A stretch of DNA of 64,000 nt. Origin: Streptomyces apocyni. GTDB lineage: Bacteria > Actinomycetota > Actinomycetes > Streptomycetales > Streptomycetaceae. The stretch lies in NCBI RefSeq assembly GCF_009739465.1, contig NZ_WHOM01000076.1:91511-155510 (forward strand), written 5' to 3'. Every line of letters begins with the position of its first letter. Position 1 is the stretch's first letter. This document shows positions 8,109-16,572 of the stretch, piece by piece. The position numbers were made by a program, and so were the translations under genes. The notes under the pieces are model-generated. The model was not told the DNA's origin. It made no database searches and was given only the letters and a program-made list of their open reading frames with translations.

Positions 8109-9311
8109 TCAGTGGGCAGGCTTGAGCGGCAGCAGCGCGCTGATCCGGAACCCGCCGCCTGGCCGGGGTCCGGCGTCCAGCGTGCCGCCGACCATACCGA
8201 CGCGCTCGCGCATGCCGATGAGTCCGTGGCCGGCGCCGTCGGCGCCGCCATCCTGGTACAGCTCCTGCGGCGCGCCCTTGCCGTCGTCCTCGACGAGCAG
8301 GCCGAGCCCGTCGTCGAAGTAGACGATGCGGACGCTGGCGCCCGCGTTGGGGCCGCCGTGCTTGCGGGTGTTGGTGAGGGCTTCCTGGACGATGCGATAC
8401 GCGGTGAGCTCCACGCCGCTGGGCAGCGGCCGCGGGGTCCCCTCGATCTTGAAGTCGACCGTGACGCCGGCGTCCCGTACCTGCTCGACCAGCTCGTCGA
8501 TCTGCTGGACGTCGGGCTGCGGCACGTACTCCCCGGCCTCCTCGTGCTCGCCGGTACGCAGCACCCCGAGCAGTCTGCGCATCTCGGCGAGCGCCTGGCG
8601 GCCGGTGCCCGAGATCGTCTCCAGGGCCTGTTTCGCCTGCTCAGGGGCGGTGTCCAGGACATAGGCCGCGCCGTCGGCCTGGACCACCATGACGGAGACG
8701 TTGTGCGCCACGACGTCGTGCAGCTCGCGGGCGATCCGCGCGCGCTCGGCCGCGACCGCGACCTTGGCCTGCGCCTCGCGCTCCTTCTCCAGCCGGGTGG
8801 CGCGCTCCTCGACCTCCGCGAAGTAGGCGCGGCGGGTGCGGACCGAGTCGCCCATGACCCAGGCGAGGGCGAACGGCACCATCATCAGCGCCGCGTAGAG
8901 GCTGTTCCCGAACGCGCCCGTATCGGCGGCGGGCCAGCGCAGCTGCGCGAGTGGCGCCGCGACCAGCCCGCCGACCAGCGCGAACCTACGGGCCCAGGGC
9001 GCGCCGATGGCCGCCACGGTGTAGATCACGACCAGCATCGCGAAGTCCGCCACCATCACCCCGACCCCGGTGAGCAGCTGGACGACACCGGCCCCGGCGG
9101 CCAGGAGCAGCATCTTCTCGGGCGCGCGGCGGCGCAGCGCGACCACGGTGGCCAGGGCAAGGACGACCAGCAGCGCGGGGACCCGCGGGCCCCGGTGCTC
9201 GTAATCCGCCGTGGAGAGCTCGCCGACCCCGGACACCATCAGCAGGACGACGGCCCAGAAGCTGTCGACGCCCGTCGGGTGTCTGCGGAGAAAGTCATAG
9301 AAGCGCTGCAC
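8109..9311 (-). CDS. Sensor histidine kinase (HisKA_3 type)
   Basis: 400 aa from GTG 9311. Several N-terminal hydrophobic segments (about residues 15-150) anchor it in the membrane, followed by a coiled region (EVEERATRLEKEREAQAKVA). The HisKA_3 box is ERARIARELHDVVAHN with the phospho-acceptor His. The ATPase core has NTRKHGG (N box), EDDGKG and GHGLIGMRERV. No ribosome site precedes GTG; on the reverse strand a ttgacc (9346-9351) and tacgct ending 7 nt before the GTG hint at a leaderless promoter, but the spacing between them is too long to be sure. Signal unknown. Confidence 0.92.
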   Translation of the reverse strand: MQRFYDFLRRHPTGVDSFWAVVLLMVSGVGELSTADYEHRGPRVPALLVVLALATVVALRRRAPEKMLLLAAGAGVVQLLTGVGVMVADFAMLVVIYTVAAIGAPWARRFALVGGLVAAPLAQLRWPAADTGAFGNSLYAALMMVPFALAWVMGDSVRTRRAYFAEVEERATRLEKEREAQAKVAVAAERARIARELHDVVAHNVSVMVVQADGAAYVLDTAPEQAKQALETISGTGRQALAEMRRLLGVLRTGEHEEAGEYVPQPDVQQIDELVEQVRDAGVTVDFKIEGTPRPLPSGVELTAYRIVQEALTNTRKHGGPNAGASVRIVYFDDGLGLLVEDDGKGAPQELYQDGGADGAGHGLIGMRERVGMVGGTLDAGPRPGGGFRISALLPLKPAH

Positions 9312-9417
9312 GTAACCCAGCGTAGGGATACGTCCTGTGTGCGGGGGTCAACCGCAGGTTCGATCCGGGGCCCGGCCGCGTACTCCCCAAGGTGGAGGGC
9401 CGCATACCCTTTCCGCT

Positions 9418-10515
9418 GTGACTTCCGCTGTGACGAACGACCGGTCTGGTGCGTGGCGCGGGTGGCGGGAGGCGACCGAGGCCGCGTTGTACGGGCCGGG
9501 CGGCTTCTATCTGCGCCCCGAGGGGCCCGGAGGGCATTTCCGCACGTCAGTGCACGCGTCCGGGCTGTTCGCCGAGGCGGTGGCGCGGCTGCTGTGCCGG
9601 GTGGACACCGCCCTGGGGCGGCCGCCCCGGCTGGACTTCGTGGATGTCGGCGCGGGGCGCGGCGAGCTGGTCACGGGGGTGCTCGCGGCGCTGCCCGCCG
9701 AGGTGGCGACGCGGGTGCGGGCTTACGCGGTCGAGCGGGCGGCGCGCCCCGCGGACCTGGATGATCCCCGGATCGAGTGGACCGGCGGCGTCCCGGACGG
9801 CGTCACCGGGCTGCTCTTCGCCAACGAGTGGCTCGACAACGTACCGGTTGACGTGGTGGAGGTGGACCCGTCCGGGGTTCCGCGCCGGGTTCTGGTGCGC
9901 GCCGACGGTACGGAGTCGCTGGGCGACCCGGCGACCGGCCCGGACGCGCGATGGCTGGCGCGCTGGTGGCCGCTGTCGGATGAGCCGGGGCTGCGGGCGG
10001 AGCCCGGGGCGCCCCGGGACGCGGCGTGGGCGGCGGCGGTGGGGCGGCTGACGCGGGGGCTGGCGGTCGCGGTGGACTACGGGCACGCGCGCGGGGACCG
10101 GCCCGCCTTCGGGACCCTCACCGGTTTCCGGGAGGGGCGGGAGTGCCGTGCGGTGCCGGACGGTACGTGTGACATCACCGCGCATGTGGCGCTTGACGCG
10201 TGCGCCGAGGCGGGCGCGGGTGTGGTGGATGGTGCGGGCGCGGTGGTGGAAGGCGCGGCGGGCGTGGCGCCGCGGCTGCTGACACAGCGGGACGCGCTGC
10301 GCGGGCTCGGGGTGCGCGGGTCGCGGCCGCCGCTCGCGCTCGCCTCCAGTAACCCCGTGGGCTATCTGCGGCGCCTGTCCGGCGCGGGCGAGGCCGCCGA
10401 GCTCACCGCGACCGGTGGGCTCGGGGACTTCGGGTGGCTGGTGCAGCCCGTGGGCGTCGGTATCGGCGTACCAGCCGGGCTATTTGTCGACGTCACCGAC
10501 GACGAAGAACAGTGA
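9418..10515 (+). CDS. NDUFAF7/MidA-type SAM-dependent methyltransferase
   Basis: About 365 aa; the start is uncertain between GTG 9418 and GTG 9430. The SAM-binding motif LDFVDVGAGRGELVTGVLAAL and the LLFANEWLDNVPVDVVEVD segment place it in the Methyltransf_28 (NDUFAF7/MidA) family. The mitochondrial member symmetrically dimethylates an arginine of complex I subunit NDUFS2, the NuoD homologue. Here the gene converges on a nuoD paralogue and their 3' ends overlap by 36 bp (10480-10515). Pairing of modifier and substrate is inference. Ala/Gly/Val-rich micro-repeats occur near residues 265-285. Confidence 0.85.
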   Translation: MTSAVTNDRSGAWRGWREATEAALYGPGGFYLRPEGPGGHFRTSVHASGLFAEAVARLLCRVDTALGRPPRLDFVDVGAGRGELVTGVLAALPAEVATRVRAYAVERAARPADLDDPRIEWTGGVPDGVTGLLFANEWLDNVPVDVVEVDPSGVPRRVLVRADGTESLGDPATGPDARWLARWWPLSDEPGLRAEPGAPRDAAWAAAVGRLTRGLAVAVDYGHARGDRPAFGTLTGFREGRECRAVPDGTCDITAHVALDACAEAGAGVVDGAGAVVEGAAGVAPRLLTQRDALRGLGVRGSRPPLALASSNPVGYLRRLSGAGEAAELTATGGLGDFGWLVQPVGVGIGVPAGLFVDVTDDEEQ

Positions 10516-11631
10516 CCCGAGGATCGCGACCATGTCGGAGATCAGCGTGCCGGGCAGCAGTTCGGTGAGTGCCTGGATGTTGTTGTACGACGCCGAGCGC
10601 AGCTTCAGCCGGTACGGGGTCTTCTCGCCCTTGGAGACCAGGTAGTAGCCGTTGATGCCGAGCGGGTTCTCCGTCCAGGTGTAGGTGTGCCCTTCAGGGG
10701 CCTTGAGCACCTTCGGCAGGCGCTGGTTGATCGGGCCGGGGGGCAGCTCGGCGATGCGGTCGAGGCAGGCGTCCGCGAGGTCGAGGCAGTTGTGGCTCTG
10801 CTCCAGCAGGCACTCGAAGCGGGCCAGGCAGTCACCCTCCTGCCGGGTCGCCACCTTCAGTACGGACTGCAGCTCGCCGTACGCCAGATACGGCTCGTCC
10901 CGCCGCAGGTCGAAGTCCACGCCCGAGGCACGGGCGATCGGCCCGCTGACTCCGTACGCGTGGGCCACCTCGGGCGTCAGCACGCCGACACCCCTGGTGC
11001 GCGCGCGGAAGATCTCGTTGCCCAGGACGAGGCGGTCGTACACCTCGATCCGCGACCGTACGGACGCGACCGTGTCACGCACCCGGCCGAGCCAGCCCGC
11101 GGGCAGGTCCTCCTTGAGGCCGCCGACGCGATTGAACATGAAGTGCATACGACCGCCGGAGACCTCCTCCATGACGGCCTGGAGCTCCTCGCGCTCCCTG
11201 AAGGCGTAGAACACCGGGGTGATTCCGCCCAGTTCCAGCGGGTACGAACCAAGGAACATCAGGTGGTTGAGCAGACGGTTCAGCTCGGCCAGCAGGGTCC
11301 GGGTCCAGACCGCGCGCTCGGGCACCTCCATGCCGAGCATCCGCTCGACGCCCAGGACCACACCGAGTTCGTTGGAGAAGGCGGAGAGCCAGTCGTGGCG
11401 GTTGGCCAGCATCACGATCTGCCGGTAGTCACGGGCCTCGAAGAGCTTCTCCGCGCCACGGTGCATATAGCCGATCACCGGCTCCGCGCGCTGGATGCGC
11501 TCGCCGTCGATGACCAGGCGCAGGCGCAGTACACCGTGGGTGGACGGATGCTGAGGCCCGATGTTGAGCACCATGTCGGTGCTCTCCGCGGCGCCGCCGA
11601 TGCCGACCATGGTCTCCGTCTTGGGCGTCAT
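10480..11631 (-). CDS. nuoD: Orphan NADH-quinone oxidoreductase subunit D paralogue
   Basis: 383 aa, homologous to the 49-kDa subunit of complex I (Nqo4/NuoD/NDUFS2). GPQHPSTHGVLR (His28, His32), GYMHRGAEK (Arg58) and the C-terminal DMVAILGSLFFVVGDVDK are visible. No other nuo gene is nearby, so this is a stand-alone copy like the second NuoD of other streptomycetes. By ungapped offset from His32 (Thermus His38), the quinone-site Tyr87 of Thermus Nqo4 falls on Trp81 here. Arg58 matches the arginine methylated in the mammalian subunit. A second start (ATG 11610, MVGIGG) is possible. Confidence 0.92.
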   Translation of the reverse strand: MTPKTETMVGIGGAAESTDMVLNIGPQHPSTHGVLRLRLVIDGERIQRAEPVIGYMHRGAEKLFEARDYRQIVMLANRHDWLSAFSNELGVVLGVERMLGMEVPERAVWTRTLLAELNRLLNHLMFLGSYPLELGGITPVFYAFREREELQAVMEEVSGGRMHFMFNRVGGLKEDLPAGWLGRVRDTVASVRSRIEVYDRLVLGNEIFRARTRGVGVLTPEVAHAYGVSGPIARASGVDFDLRRDEPYLAYGELQSVLKVATRQEGDCLARFECLLEQSHNCLDLADACLDRIAELPPGPINQRLPKVLKAPEGHTYTWTENPLGINGYYLVSKGEKTPYRLKLRSASYNNIQALTELLPGTLISDMVAILGSLFFVVGDVDK

Positions 11632-11662
11632 GGAGACAGTCTGTCGTACGTAGGGTGGGTCT

Positions 11663-12184
11663 ATGGAGACCGGGACAGCGGAGATGCCGGACACACCGGA
11701 TACACCAGACACGTCGGGCGGGGAACCTGCCTGGATCGGGCTCCCGCGCGCTCTGCTGAGCCTGCGCAGGCTGCTGCTCGTGGTGTGGCTGACGCCGCTG
11801 ACCGTGGCCACGGGCGTGCTGCTGGGGGTGTTCGCCGGGCCCGTGTGGGCCGTGTTCGCGGTGCTGCCGGGGGGCCTGATGGCCTGGGGATGGCTGCTGC
11901 TCGGCCGTAACTGGCGCTCCTGGCGGTACGCGGAACGCGTCGATGACCTGCTGATCAAGCGCGGGGTGTTGTGGCGTGAGGAGACGGTCGTGCCGTACGG
12001 GCGGATGCAGCTCGTGGAGGTGACGTCGGGGCCGCTGGCCCGGAAGTTCGGGCTGGCGAGCGTGCAGCTGCACACGGCGGCCGCGGCGACGGACGCGACC
12101 CTGCCGGGGCTGGTCCCCGAAGAGGCGCAACGGCTGCGAGACCGGCTCACGGAGCTGGGCGAGGCACGATCGGCGGGCCTGTGA
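11663..12184 (+). CDS. Bacterial PH-domain membrane protein (YdbS-like)
   Basis: 173 aa. Two membrane segments (about residues 30-75: LLLVVWLTPLTVATGVLLGV and VWAVFAVLPGGLMAWGWLLL) precede one bPH_2 (PF03703) domain: WRYAERVDDLLIKRGVLWRE, VVPYGRMQLVEVTSGPLARK, FGLASVQLHTAAAATDATLP. The family often occurs as a short plus long pair and is thought to act at the membrane; biochemical function unknown. Overlaps the next gene by 4 nt (GTGA), so the two are co-expressed. Divergent from the nuoD paralogue across 31 bp. Confidence 0.88.
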   Translation: METGTAEMPDTPDTPDTSGGEPAWIGLPRALLSLRRLLLVVWLTPLTVATGVLLGVFAGPVWAVFAVLPGGLMAWGWLLLGRNWRSWRYAERVDDLLIKRGVLWREETVVPYGRMQLVEVTSGPLARKFGLASVQLHTAAAATDATLPGLVPEEAQRLRDRLTELGEARSAGL

Positions 12185-13677
12185 GCACGCCACCGCCGGA
12201 CGCGCGGTCGGAGCACCAGGACGCGTCGCGGCCCGACGGGTCCCGCGCCCCCGATCCCGTACGAGACGCCGGGGCCGACGCCGACGCTGCGGCCGAGGCA
12301 GAGGCCGCGGTCGAAGCAGAGGCCGACGCCGCGTCGGAGAGTGGGCGGCGGGAGCGGCGGCTGCATCCCGTTACGCCTTTTCGGCGTGCCTGGGCGCCGA
12401 TAGCGGTGCTCGCGGGTACGGCGTTGCACGACCCCAACCGGGCACAGCGCACGTTCACCGAAATGACCTTCACCTCGCTGCTCTTGGTCATCGGGGTCGT
12501 CGTGCCGCTCGCGGCCCTCTACGGCTTCCTGAGCTGGTGGGTCACCCACTTCTCGGTCACCGACACCGAGCTGCGCATCCGCACCGGGCTGCTGTTCCGG
12601 CGCACCGCGCACATCAGGCTCGACCGGCTCCAGGCCGTGGACATCACCCAGCCGCTGCTCGCCCGCTTCTTCGGCGTCGTCAAGCTCAAGATGGACGTCA
12701 TCGGCACCGACTCCAAGGACGAGCTGGCCTATCTGAGTGAGCGGGACGCCCGCGCGCTGCGGGCCGAACTCCTGGCGCGCGCCGCCGGGTTCGCGCCGGA
12801 GACCGCGCACGAGGTGGGTGAGGCGCCGGTGGAGCATCTGCTGTACGTCCAGCCGCGCACCCTGGTCGTGTCGTTGCTGCTCAGTGGGTCGGTCTGGGCG
12901 CTCGTCCTGGCCGGACTGATCGTTCCGCCGCTGCTCTGGATGGCCACCCACAGCGTCGGCGTGCTGATCGCGACCGGGCTGCCGCTCCTGGGTATGGCCG
13001 GGGCGAGCAGCGTGGGGCGGTTCGTGAAGGAGTACGGCTGGACGGTGGGCGGCTCCCCGGACGGGCTCCGCATCGACCACGGGCTGCTCGACAAGCTGCA
13101 CGAGACGGTGCCGCCGGGGCGGGTCCAGACGGTGCACATCGTGGAGCCGCTGTTGTGGCGGCGGCGCGGCTGGGTACGGGTGGAACTGGCCGTGGCGGGC
13201 TCGTCCAATGACCTGCTGGTACCGGTGGCGCCGCGCGCCACCGCCGAGGCGCTGGTCGCCCGGGTCCTGCCGGGGGTGACGGTGCCGCGCGAGCTGAGCC
13301 ACGCGCCGGGCCGGGCGGGGTGGGTCACGCCGGTCTGGTGGCGCGGGTACGGACTACGGGTCACCGACACCGTCTTCGTGGCCCGGACGGGGCTGCTGAC
13401 CCGGCGTCTCTCGCTCGTGCCGCACGCCAAGGTGCAGAGCGTACGGCTGACCCAGGGCCCGTGGGAGCGGAAGCACCGGATCACGGACGTCCATGTGGAC
13501 ACGGGCGCCAACAAAACGGTCACCGCCCGGCGGCGGGACGCCGACGAGGCCGCCGCGCTGCTCTCCGCGCAGGCGGACCGCTCCCGTACGGGCCGCCGCG
13601 AGGCCCGCCCCGACCGCTGGATGGCGTCACCCGGGACTGACCGGCCGGGCGACCCGGAGGGCGACCGGCCAGGCTGA
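12181..13677 (+). CDS. Bacterial PH-domain membrane protein (YdbT-like)
   Basis: 498 aa from GTG 12181. An acidic/Ala-rich N-terminal tail (residues about 1-55) is followed by membrane segments and repeated bPH_2 domains: one around FSVTDTELRIRTGLLFRRTA/HIRLDRLQAVDITQPLLAR, a second around TVGGSPDGLRIDHGLLDK and VPPGRVQTVHIVEPLLWRR, a third around GLRVTDTVFVARTGLLTRRL. Partner of the short PH protein just upstream. Role in envelope physiology is inferred from the family only. Confidence 0.88.
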   Translation: MSTPPPDARSEHQDASRPDGSRAPDPVRDAGADADAAAEAEAAVEAEADAASESGRRERRLHPVTPFRRAWAPIAVLAGTALHDPNRAQRTFTEMTFTSLLLVIGVVVPLAALYGFLSWWVTHFSVTDTELRIRTGLLFRRTAHIRLDRLQAVDITQPLLARFFGVVKLKMDVIGTDSKDELAYLSERDARALRAELLARAAGFAPETAHEVGEAPVEHLLYVQPRTLVVSLLLSGSVWALVLAGLIVPPLLWMATHSVGVLIATGLPLLGMAGASSVGRFVKEYGWTVGGSPDGLRIDHGLLDKLHETVPPGRVQTVHIVEPLLWRRRGWVRVELAVAGSSNDLLVPVAPRATAEALVARVLPGVTVPRELSHAPGRAGWVTPVWWRGYGLRVTDTVFVARTGLLTRRLSLVPHAKVQSVRLTQGPWERKHRITDVHVDTGANKTVTARRRDADEAAALLSAQADRSRTGRREARPDRWMASPGTDRPGDPEGDRPG

Positions 13678-13686
13678 CGGCGACTT

Positions 13687-13722
13687 CGGTATCGGTATCG
13701 GTATCGGCGTCGGCGTCGGCGT
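13687..13722. repeat. Hexanucleotide tandem repeats in convergent gap
   Basis: (cggtat)x3 at 13687-13704 followed directly by (cggcgt)x3 at 13705-13722, 9 nt after the PH-gene stop and before the stop of the convergent gene. Typical slippage-prone sequence. Confidence 0.85.
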
Positions 13723-13739
13723 CGGGCGGGGCTGTCGTC

Positions 13740-14786
13740 CTACGAGATCGCGGTACGCAGCTCGCTCATGTTGATCTGCTCGGTCTCGTCGTGCTCCGTC
13801 AGGTCGATGACCTGACCCGCCACCCGCTGGCCCGGGGGCAGCGCCTTGGCGTCCGGGCCCTCGGACGCCGTGTCGGCGTCGTCCGCCGCCGCGGACGCCT
13901 CCGCCAGGTCCGCCTGGGATTCAGCCTCATGGATGGCCATGACCTCCTCGCCCACCACATCGGCGAGGTCGTCCTGCGTACCGAAGAAGTCGAAGCCGCC
14001 CACCACGCCGCGCCGCACGGGCGTGTGCGGTACGACGGCCGCGGCGGCCGGAACCGTGTAGTGCCCGGCGGCCGCACGCTCGTGCACGGCGACCGCCTCG
14101 GGCTTCCCCTGCCCCGCGCCCGCCTCCTCGGCCGCCGTGGCGTCGCGCCGCTCGGGCGCACCGCCCCGGGCGAGCCGGTCGAGCGCGTCGTTGGCCCGCG
14201 CGTACAGCGAGGCGCGCGGCACATCACCGGAGGTGCCACCCCCGGACGCGGCGCCTGACGCGGCATCGGACGCACCGCCGGACGCACCGCCGTCAGCGAG
14301 CGCGGGCGGCAGCGCCGCCCGAGTCGGCTCGGCCGCCCCGATCGCGAGCTGCCGACGTCCCTCCAGGGCGCTGGCGCGCTCGGTCTCCGCCGTGGCGTAC
14401 CGGCGCAGGAGCGCGGCGTGCTCCGTGCGCAGAGCGGCCAGCTCGACGCGCTTGGCCCGGAGCTTGGCCTCCAGTTTCCCGCGCAGCTCCCGGGACTCCT
14501 CCAGGTCGGCCTCCAGCTCGGCCGTCCGCTCCTCGTGCCGCCACCCGTCGCTCGTTCTGGCGCGGGTGAGTTCCGCGACCCGCTTTCCGGCCTGTAGGTC
14601 CCACTGGCGCGTCACGACCGCGCCCACCACAGCGGCGGCAGCGGCGGCCGCCGCCAGGGCGCGGATCATCACGGGTTCCGCGAACAGCCAAGCGGCTGCC
14701 GCGCACACGACGGCGGCGCCCGCGACCCCGGAGGGGGGAAGCAGCCTGTGCAGGGGTGGGGAATGGCGGTGGCGTCCTCGTGGCAT
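13740..14786 (-). CDS. Membrane-anchored coiled-coil protein of unknown function
   Basis: 348 aa from ATG 14786 (MPRGRHRHSPPLHRLLPPSG); a TTG six bases upstream is unlikely. Two adjacent hydrophobic segments at residues about 20-62 form a hairpin anchor. Residues about 65-140 are a charged coiled coil (AELTRARTSDGWRHEERTAE, LEADLEESRELRGKLEAKLR). The rest is low-complexity Ala/Gly/Ser/Asp, ending in an acidic tail (VIDLTEHDETEQINMSELRT). I do not recognise the family. Convergent with the PH genes and upstream of nothing obvious; the substrate-binding protein gene follows on the same strand after about 95 bp. Confidence 0.75.
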   Translation of the reverse strand: MPRGRHRHSPPLHRLLPPSGVAGAAVVCAAAAWLFAEPVMIRALAAAAAAAAVVGAVVTRQWDLQAGKRVAELTRARTSDGWRHEERTAELEADLEESRELRGKLEAKLRAKRVELAALRTEHAALLRRYATAETERASALEGRRQLAIGAAEPTRAALPPALADGGASGGASDAASGAASGGGTSGDVPRASLYARANDALDRLARGGAPERRDATAAEEAGAGQGKPEAVAVHERAAAGHYTVPAAAAVVPHTPVRRGVVGGFDFFGTQDDLADVVGEEVMAIHEAESQADLAEASAAADDADTASEGPDAKALPPGQRVAGQVIDLTEHDETEQINMSELRTAIS

Positions 14787-14881
14787 GGCCAAAAACTTAC
14801 CGTGCGTGCGTACGGCGCGGGGGCCCGCCCGTCAATCCGCCCCGTTTTTTGCCGCCACAGCCACCACCGCCCGTCCCGCGG

Positions 14882-15862
14882 CTACTTCTTGAGCAGTCCC
14901 TTGGACTCCAGATACTCCTTCGCCGCGTCCGCCTCCTTCACGCGTTCCGCGTCGACCTTGCGATTCAGTTCCATCAGGTCGTCGGTGGTCAGGGTGTCGG
15001 TCAACTTCCCCAGTACGTCGGCTATCTCGGCGCTGCCCGCGTCCTTGGCGTTCACCACGGGGACGACGTTGTCGGCGTTCTGGAGCTTCTTGTCGTCCTC
15101 AAGCAGGACGAGGTCGTAGTTGTCCAGCGTCGCGTCCGTCGTCGTAGTCAGCACCAGTTGGTCGGTGCCGTCCTGGACGGCCTTCTTGGACTGCGGGGTG
15201 CCGACGCCCTTGGGGTCGATTCCGGCGACGTCGATGCCGTACGACGCCTTCAGCCCGGGAGCGCAGAACGGCCGGACCTCGCACTCGTCACCGGCCGCGA
15301 TCCTGACCTTCAGCTTCGACTTGCCGAGATCCGACAGGGTCTTGAGGTTGTGCTTCTTCGCGTATCGCTCACTCACCGCGAAAGCGTTCTGGTCGACCGC
15401 TTCGCCGTGCGGCAGCACCTTCAGCCCGCGCGGCTTGGCCAGCTTCCGCAACGCGGCCACCGTGTCGTCCGCGTCGCTGGAGGCGACGGGCTTCTCCTCG
15501 GGGGCCTTCGGGCCGTTCTCCTTGGCGTTCAGGAATTCGGCGAGGGTCGCGGCGTATTCCGGCATGACATCGATCTGGCCCTTCTCCAGGGCGGGCGCAT
15601 AGATCTCGCGGTTCTCCACCGTCTTGATCGACGTGCTGTATCCGGCGTCGCTCAGCAGTTGCGCGTACAGCTCCGCCAGCACCTTGGACTCGGTGAACTT
15701 GGCCGCGCCGACCACGAGTGAGCCCTTCTTGTCCTTCTCACCCGCCTTGCCCGAGTCCTTGTCCTCCAGACTGTCGCCGCCACAGGCGGTGAGCCCTACG
15801 GACAGCGCCAGGGCACCGAGCACCGTCCCGGCCATGCGCGTACCGCGCGGAAACGTCTTCAT
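14882..15862 (-). CDS. Osmoprotectant (glycine betaine/choline) ABC transporter substrate-binding lipoprotein
   Basis: 326 aa from ATG 15862 (MKTFPRGTRMAG); ATG 15874 is an alternative. Lipoprotein signal with lipobox LTAC (LALSVGLTACGGDS), then an OpuAC-type domain: VVGAAKFTESKVLAELYAQL, TVENREIYAPALEKGQIDVM PEYA, and the C-terminal LDNYDLVLLEDDKKLQNADN. It captures compatible solutes outside the cell and delivers them to the two permeases encoded just upstream (38-bp gap). Third gene of the reverse-strand half of this transporter locus. Confidence 0.9.
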   Translation of the reverse strand: MKTFPRGTRMAGTVLGALALSVGLTACGGDSLEDKDSGKAGEKDKKGSLVVGAAKFTESKVLAELYAQLLSDAGYSTSIKTVENREIYAPALEKGQIDVMPEYAATLAEFLNAKENGPKAPEEKPVASSDADDTVAALRKLAKPRGLKVLPHGEAVDQNAFAVSERYAKKHNLKTLSDLGKSKLKVRIAAGDECEVRPFCAPGLKASYGIDVAGIDPKGVGTPQSKKAVQDGTDQLVLTTTTDATLDNYDLVLLEDDKKLQNADNVVPVVNAKDAGSAEIADVLGKLTDTLTTDDLMELNRKVDAERVKEADAAKEYLESKGLLKK

Positions 15863-15900
15863 ATCCCTCACCATCCATAGGAATGTCATGTCGCTGGCCG

Positions 15901-16572
15901 CTAGGCCGTTCTGCCCCGCATCGGGTCGCACCACCTGCCCGCCAGCACCAGCGCCCCCTCCACCAGCAGCGCGAGCGCCGCGACCAGGGCCGCACCGGCC
16001 ACCACCTGGGGCGTGTTCTGCAGGTTGAAGCCCTCGGTGATGATCCGGCCGAGGCCGCCTTGGCCCGCCATCGCGGCCAGCGTGGCCGTGGCGACCACCT
16101 GGACCGCGGCGGACCGCAGCCCGGTCATGATCAGCGGGTACGCGAGGGGGAGTTCGACCCGTAGGAAAACCTGGCGGCCGCTCATCCCCATACCCCGCGC
16201 CGCCTCCACCACCGCCCGGTCCACCTCGCGCATCCCGATGTAGGCGTTGGTCAGCAGCGGCGGCACGGCGAACAGCACCAGCGCGATCAGCGTGGGCAGG
16301 TCGCCGTACTTCCCCAGCGGGGTGAGGGTCAGGAGCACCAGCACCGCCAGGGTGGGTATCGCCCGACCCACATTGGAGATGTTGATCGCGAGCGCGCCCC
16401 CCTTACCGAGGTGGCCGAGCAGCAGCGCGACCGGCAGCGCGATCAGACAGGCCACCAGCAGGCAGGTCCCGGTGAAGTACAGGTGCTCGCCGAGCCGGTT
16501 CCAGACGCCCTTCTCGCCCTGCCAGTTGGCGCTGGTCGCCAGCCAGCCGTAGGCCTCCGAGAGCATGTTCAT
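15901..16572 (-). CDS. Osmoprotectant ABC transporter permease (second)
   Basis: 223 aa, five or so membrane helices. The ABC-permease EAA loop is VDRAVVEAARGMGMSGRQVF followed by LRVELPLAYPLIMTGLRSA. OpuCB/ProW-type. ATG start overlaps the stop of the first permease by 4 nt. Works as a heterodimer with that permease and with the ATPase encoded divergently. Confidence 0.92.
   Translation of the reverse strand: MNMLSEAYGWLATSANWQGEKGVWNRLGEHLYFTGTCLLVACLIALPVALLLGHLGKGGALAINISNVGRAIPTLAVLVLLTLTPLGKYGDLPTLIALVLFAVPPLLTNAYIGMREVDRAVVEAARGMGMSGRQVFLRVELPLAYPLIMTGLRSAAVQVVATATLAAMAGQGGLGRIITEGFNLQNTPQVVAGAALVAALALLVEGALVLAGRWCDPMRGRTA

Noticed and set aside
10480..13302. Very long reverse-strand open frame (about 940 codons) extending the nuoD paralogue upstream
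   Set aside because: Everything upstream of 11631 is antisense to the two PH-domain genes; composition is low-complexity Arg/Pro/Gly/His, typical of GC-rich shadow frames. Only the last 383 codons are NuoD.
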